Positions 61,201 through 64,000 of a DNA stretch of 64,000 nt are shown one piece after another. The stretch lies in the NCBI GenBank assembly GCA_016291495.1, contig JAEEXI010000001.1, positions 1 through 64,000 of the forward strand, given 5' to 3'. Source of the stretch: Prevotella sp. (GTDB lineage: Bacteria > Bacteroidota > Bacteroidia > Bacteroidales > Bacteroidaceae). The position numbers and the translations under genes were made by a program. Each line of letters starts with the position of its first letter. Within the stretch, counting starts at the first letter, position 1. The notes under the pieces are model-generated. The model was not told the DNA's origin and did no database searches. It worked only from the letters and a program-made list of their open reading frames with translations.

Positions 61201-61586
61201 ATCGCGGTAAGTTTGTGGTCATTGCCGCAGGCTATAAGGACGAAATGGAAACGTTTATGAACGTCAACCCGGGTCTTGCCAGCCGTTTCACCCATAAGAT
61301 GCATATTGAAGACTATAACGAAGACGAGCTGCTTGCCATCTACAAGAAGATGGCTTCGAAGGACAACTACACGTTGTCGCCTGCCGCAGAGTTTAAGCTT
61401 ATGGATTTGATTTGCCGTAAGGTGGTCAACAAGAGCGATTCGTTCGGTAATGCCCGTGAGATGCGTAATATGCTTGATGAGACAATCCAGCAATTGTCTG
61501 TCCGCGTAAGTGGAATGCCGCCTGAGGAAGTGACACAGGAGACTTATCAGATGATTATGCCGGAAGATATAAAGGATGAGTTATGA
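58269..61586 (+). CDS. Zinc-ribbon protein with four AAA+ domains (SpoVK/CbbX type)
   Basis: The 1105-aa protein starts with a zinc ribbon (Cys3/6/17/20). Four AAA+ modules follow, with Walker A motifs near residues 74 (GETGTGKT), 334, 609 and 888 (all GNPGTGKT). The last three have CbbX/SpoVK-type Walker B (GGILFVDEAYTL, GGVLFIDEAYTL, GGILFIDEAYTL) and sensor sequences RSRF, KSRF and ASRF. The first module has FFDNVQKL instead of a DE pair and looks catalytically weak. CbbX-like proteins remodel target proteins; three in a row plus a degenerate one is uncommon. It begins 1 nt after the kinase stop and overlaps the FHA gene by 4 nt. Confidence 0.9.
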   Translation: MVCEHCHKENRSIAKFCKWCGKPLISQNVLDQLVGLDDVKKQLKTVVDTYTYLHSRKDVMKVRLSVNAIIIGETGTGKTALSEVIKDYFYQHKIIEKPKLTMVDAVDYQRFVDKWDDNIQKAKDGILFFDNVQKLLPDRYSNQVNPLDKLFVEMDKWNDNPIVIISGLPKGLDDFLVNNPAAQNRFKYIFRLPTPGYTELCEVCKQELRTKYGINAYTPEAERKLERYFQYQLKIKDDTFGYRHLAVKTAEDIFTSFISRGADATMIEEGDIRGYVPEERTLDDILSDLNQYIGMDAVKKAVREIAYSVQNSVQRAERGLGEQQKAGIHIVLTGNPGTGKTTIARKLGEILEAIGYLDSGHVVECDRAKMVSPYQGETPKVVDRLCDKAMGGILFVDEAYTLAPVSQGGDRDNQGAQALEQLMKRMEDDRGKFVVIAAGYRTEMENLFRINPGVRSRFSYFLNIEDYNPDELYQIMQVFAKSKKYIFAPEAEELTRKMITELYDSRDKDFANGRTMRQLFDKICAKQAERMQHGDISALSDEELMTITTEDIPYEAPKAVDYTECLQKLNGMVGLAAVKQEISNLAAFLNLQIRRGQNNTFQGKHYVFTGNPGTGKTTVARIMADVFRSLGILSRGQLVEADRSKLVSGYSGQTAIKTNQLIDSAMGGVLFIDEAYTLKSGDNDSFGGEAIDTLLKRLEDDRGKFICIVAGYTDQMHDFIDSNPGLKSRFTQTIHFDDYTPDELTQIFVNLAKGKNFTVDDNTREAVHRQFEQLYLRRDKNFGNARDARRIFDAAVEKQSQRLMAEVNNPDFKDEDMYRITEADLAVPQSEKVRPLDEVLNELDEFIGMRSVKNMIRRLAVQSMFMKQRAAMGAGKVQQMAMNFVLTGNPGTGKTSIARKMGEILQSMEILPTSRVIEASRATLVGKYMGETPKIVNNICDKAMGGILFIDEAYTLSSENDQYGKEAIDTLMKRMEDDRGKFVVIAAGYKDEMETFMNVNPGLASRFTHKMHIEDYNEDELLAIYKKMASKDNYTLSPAAEFKLMDLICRKVVNKSDSFGNAREMRNMLDETIQQLSVRVSGMPPEEVTQETYQMIMPEDIKDEL

Positions 61587-62152
61587 TAATATGTCCAAGT
61601 TGTAAAGAAGAGATAGAAGAACAGTCACATTTTTGTGATCAGTGTGGACAGGAGTTGCAATACTGTACCAATTGCGGTCGTGTGGGGACAGGTCGTCGCT
61701 GCACGTATTGTGGTGGTATGATGGCAGGTCCTGATGAGCAGCAGTCGGGTCAGCAGAGTTCTCATGCCACTGCAGCGGATATCAGTCAGACATTCGCTAC
61801 AGCCAGAGAGCGTAACCAGAATGTGCCGACTGCCGATGTCCAAATCAAGGGTATTCCTACACTGATGTTGTACAATCCGTCGCTGAATATACGTATTGTG
61901 GGTATTAATGGTGCTATCATTGGTCGCAAACAGGGACCCTATCAGCAGTTGTTCGATGGGAACATGTATGTGTCGAGTGTCCATGCCCAATTAATCTATA
62001 AACCAGACACAGGGTGGTGTATCATTGACAAACACTCTTCCAACGGAACGAAACTCAACGACCGTGACATGCTGCCTGATATTCCGATGTCGCTCAAGAG
62101 TGGGGATATCGTAGCCCTTGCGAATATCAATCTGCAAGTGAGTGTGAGTTGA
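61583..62152 (+). CDS. Zinc-ribbon FHA-domain protein
   Basis: The 189-aa protein has two zinc-binding clusters (Cys4/7/18/21 and 28/31/40/43), a Gln/Ser/Thr-rich linker and an FHA domain at about 95-180: GAIIGRKQGPYQQL, YVSSVHAQLIYK, CIIDKHSSNGTKLNDR. The GR, SxxH and NGT residues needed for phosphothreonine binding are all there. It should read marks set by the kinase two genes upstream. The ATG overlaps the AAA gene stop. Confidence 0.9.
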   Translation: MIICPSCKEEIEEQSHFCDQCGQELQYCTNCGRVGTGRRCTYCGGMMAGPDEQQSGQQSSHATAADISQTFATARERNQNVPTADVQIKGIPTLMLYNPSLNIRIVGINGAIIGRKQGPYQQLFDGNMYVSSVHAQLIYKPDTGWCIIDKHSSNGTKLNDRDMLPDIPMSLKSGDIVALANINLQVSVS

Positions 62153-62193
62153 GGAAACGGAAAGAGATTGTTTTTTAGAGAAGTATTGTTAGT

Positions 62194-62940
62194 ATGAGCA
62201 GAATAGTCTTAACGGCTGCCAGCCGTGTGGGATGTGTAAGAAGTAATAATGAGGATATGGTGCTTGCTTACGATAAGTTTATTCGTGGGGAAGCCTATCA
62301 GACAGAGCTGATGACAGAGAATACCGACCGTTTTGTGATTGCTGTGGCAGACGGAATGGGCGGTCATAATGCGGGTGAGGTGGCTAGTGCCGATACACTC
62401 ACGAATCTGCATTATTTTATCAATGACCTTCCCAAAGGTCTTTCAGCAGGGGAGTTCAATGAGATGATGATGGAATGGCTCTCATCTGTTAATCAGATAA
62501 TTACGTCCAAAGGTCATGTTAATCCTGATATGGCAGAGATGGGAACAACGCTTGTCGGAGTTGTCTTTTATAATGGGAAATATTATTGGATGAACTGTGG
62601 TGACAGTCGTTTGTATCGTTTCCGTCAGGGAAAACTTAAGCAATTGTCGGTCGATCATTCGTTGAATACACTCAAGGGTGAGAAACGTCATTCGAACATC
62701 ATTACCAATTGTATTGGAGGCGGCTGTAAGTCTCCCTATCTGGATTTCTTTGAGTTTACTGATGATTTCCTGCCGGGAGACACCTATCTGCTTTGTTCAG
62801 ATGGTTTGAGTGATATGGTTCCAGACGAGAATATGGAACAGCTTCTGCAGGAGAATGCGTCGGCGAACCGGCTTTGTGAGGCAGCCATAGAGGCTGGAGG
62901 TTATGACAATGTTTCCGCATGTGTCTTTTCTGTGATGTAA
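62194..62940 (+). CDS. PP2C-family Ser/Thr phosphatase
   Basis: The 248-aa protein has the PP2C metal-site motifs: SNNEDMVLAYD near 12-22, VADGMGGHNAGEVAS near 50-64, MGTTLVGVVF, NCGDSRLYRF, LCSDGLSDMV and GGYDNVSACV. It would remove phosphate from Ser/Thr residues and oppose the operon's kinase. It follows the FHA gene by 41 nt. Confidence 0.92.
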   Translation: MSRIVLTAASRVGCVRSNNEDMVLAYDKFIRGEAYQTELMTENTDRFVIAVADGMGGHNAGEVASADTLTNLHYFINDLPKGLSAGEFNEMMMEWLSSVNQIITSKGHVNPDMAEMGTTLVGVVFYNGKYYWMNCGDSRLYRFRQGKLKQLSVDHSLNTLKGEKRHSNIITNCIGGGCKSPYLDFFEFTDDFLPGDTYLLCSDGLSDMVPDENMEQLLQENASANRLCEAAIEAGGYDNVSACVFSVM

Positions 62941-62949
62941 ATTGAGAAT

Positions 62950-63867
62950 ATGCCATTAAGATTACCAGACAGACTACCCGCTATTGACCTGTTAAAGCAA
63001 GAGAACATCTTTGTGATGGATGATTCTCGTGCTCATATGCAGGATATTCGTCCCTTGAAGATAGTGATTCTCAACCTCATGCCGTTGAAGATCACGACAG
63101 AGACCGACTTGATTCGTCTGCTTTCCAACACACCGTTGCAGTTGGAGATCAGTTTTATGAAACTGCGCAGTCATACGCCGAAGAATACCCCTATTGAGCA
63201 CATGATGCTCTTTTACCGTGACTTCGAACAGATGCGTAATGAGAAATACGACGGTATGATTATCACGGGAGCCCCTGTAGAGACCCTCGATTTTGAGGAG
63301 GTAACCTATTGGGACGAGATGAGAGATATCTTCTCGTGGGCGCGTACGCACGTCACGAGTACCTTATATATATGTTGGGCTGCTCAGGCGGGACTGTATT
63401 ATCACTACGGCATCCCCAAGTATCCGTTGGAGAAGAAGATGTTCGGCATCTTCCCACAGGTACCTTTGGAACCGCAACTCCCCATTTTCCGTGGCTTCGA
63501 TGATGTGTTCCAGATGCCTCATAGTCGTCATACGGAACTGCATCGCGAGGATATCATCGCACATCCCGCCCTGACGTTAATCGCAGAGTCGCCTGACTGT
63601 GGTGTGAGTATCGTGATGGCACGTAACGGTCGTGAGTTCTTCATCACGGGACATCTGGAGTATGCGCCAAACACCTTGGATAACGAGTATAAGCGTGATA
63701 AGGATATTCGGGATGATGTGGATCTTCCAGAGAACTACTACCTCGACAATGATCCTGCCAAAGGACCGATTGTGACTTGGCGTGCTCATGCTAACCTGTT
63801 ATACAGCAACTGGATTAACTATTACGTATATCAGGAGACTCCTTACGATATCAATCAGATTAAGTAA
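62950..63867 (+). CDS. metA: Homoserine O-acyltransferase (MetA family), probably acetyl-CoA type
   Basis: The 305-aa protein is a full-length MetA: IVILNLMPLKITTETDLIRL, catalytic Cys142 in YICWAAQAGLYYHYG, and the His235/Glu237 pair in FFITGHLEYAPN. It activates homoserine in methionine synthesis. Residue 111, which in this family is reported to separate acetyl-CoA users (Glu) from succinyl-CoA users (Gly, as in E. coli), is Glu here (GAPVETLDF), so acetyl transfer is expected although automatic names often say succinyl. It starts 9 nt after the PP2C stop. Confidence 0.93.
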   Translation: MPLRLPDRLPAIDLLKQENIFVMDDSRAHMQDIRPLKIVILNLMPLKITTETDLIRLLSNTPLQLEISFMKLRSHTPKNTPIEHMMLFYRDFEQMRNEKYDGMIITGAPVETLDFEEVTYWDEMRDIFSWARTHVTSTLYICWAAQAGLYYHYGIPKYPLEKKMFGIFPQVPLEPQLPIFRGFDDVFQMPHSRHTELHREDIIAHPALTLIAESPDCGVSIVMARNGREFFITGHLEYAPNTLDNEYKRDKDIRDDVDLPENYYLDNDPAKGPIVTWRAHANLLYSNWINYYVYQETPYDINQIK

Positions 63868-63868
63868 G

Positions 63869-64000
63869 ATGAGGCAATTGGAATTGCTGGCTCCTGCCAA
63901 GAACCTGGAATGTGGCATTGCCGCTATCGATCATGGTGCAGACGCTGTCTATATAGGGGCCCAGCGGTTTGGCGCACGGGCTGCTGCCGGCAATCGTGTG
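63869..64000 (+). CDS. U32-family peptidase, N-terminal part
   Basis: The first 44 codons read MRQLELLAPAKNLECGIAA followed by a GADAVYIGAQRFGAR motif, the conserved start of the U32 peptidase/hydroxylation-protein family. The gene runs past the window edge. It begins 1 nt after the metA stop, so it is probably co-transcribed. Confidence 0.88.
   Translation, partial: MRQLELLAPAKNLECGIAAIDHGADAVYIGAQRFGARAAAGNRV

Overview
The window comes from a Bacteroidales chromosome, most like Prevotella/Segatella. The signs are: -7 boxes of the form TAnnTTTG (often with TTTG about 19-20 nt upstream) before most transcription units; a smalltalk-type micro-peptide; an HU-HIG DNA-binding protein; a BT4734/VirE-type protein; the lipoprotein Omp85 variant TamL; and secreted proteins with type-IX-like C-terminal tails. 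Most of the window is about 50% GC by eye. The core of the island at 11.5-18.4 kb is clearly AT-richer (sampled 60-nt lines at 28-38%).

Layout. 1-710: 3' end of 23S rRNA, a repeat-bearing spacer, 5S rRNA and a terminator. 713-8463 (minus): a giant secreted protein, a GLUG/LRR secreted protein and a tiny KKxYxxP protein. 8568-8625: a second copy of the 5S tail plus rRNA terminator. 8649-9555 (minus): smalltalk peptide and HU-HIG protein. 9556-10617: a non-coding stretch with a 170-bp terminal inverted repeat and a structured RNA with its own promoter and terminator. 10618-19635 (plus): a tight eight-gene operon. 19642-20317 (minus): a HigB/HigA-type toxin-antitoxin pair. 20537-25506 (plus): a HARE-HTH gene pair, small proteins, a BT4734-family protein and a P5-like muramidase. 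25686-37701 (plus): a second surface operon with the same plan as the first (giant protein, lipoprotein, GLUG protein, tiny protein). 37807-54255: housekeeping genes (RluA-type pseudouridine synthase, TamB, TamL, IF-3/L35/L20, LD-carboxypeptidase, Tex, ABC-F, M13 peptidase). 54368-62940: a five-gene operon of zinc-ribbon protein, Ser/Thr kinase, four-AAA protein, FHA protein and PP2C phosphatase. 62950-64000: metA and the start of a U32 peptidase.

The best candidate for an undescribed system is 10618-19635. In order it encodes a Dam-like adenine methylase, a PLD-nuclease/SF2-helicase fusion, a 57-aa peptide, a DndD-like SMC ATPase, a protein resembling DNA-phosphorothioation-associated protein 4, a winged-helix protein, a complete RpoD-like sigma-70 factor with an added N-terminal HTH and an unknown C-terminal domain, and a DpnA-like beta-class methylase. 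Junctions run from 20 nt of overlap to 6 nt of gap, so it reads as one transcription unit. No dndA/B/C/E, DUF1998, PglZ or BrxC-like gene is present, so it fits neither Dnd, DISARM nor BREX. A sigma factor inside a methylase/nuclease/SMC cassette is very unusual.

The second candidate is the kinase/AAA/FHA/phosphatase operon: three of its five proteins start with or consist of zinc ribbons, and it carries its own phosphorylation writer, eraser and reader. Its target cannot be told from this window.
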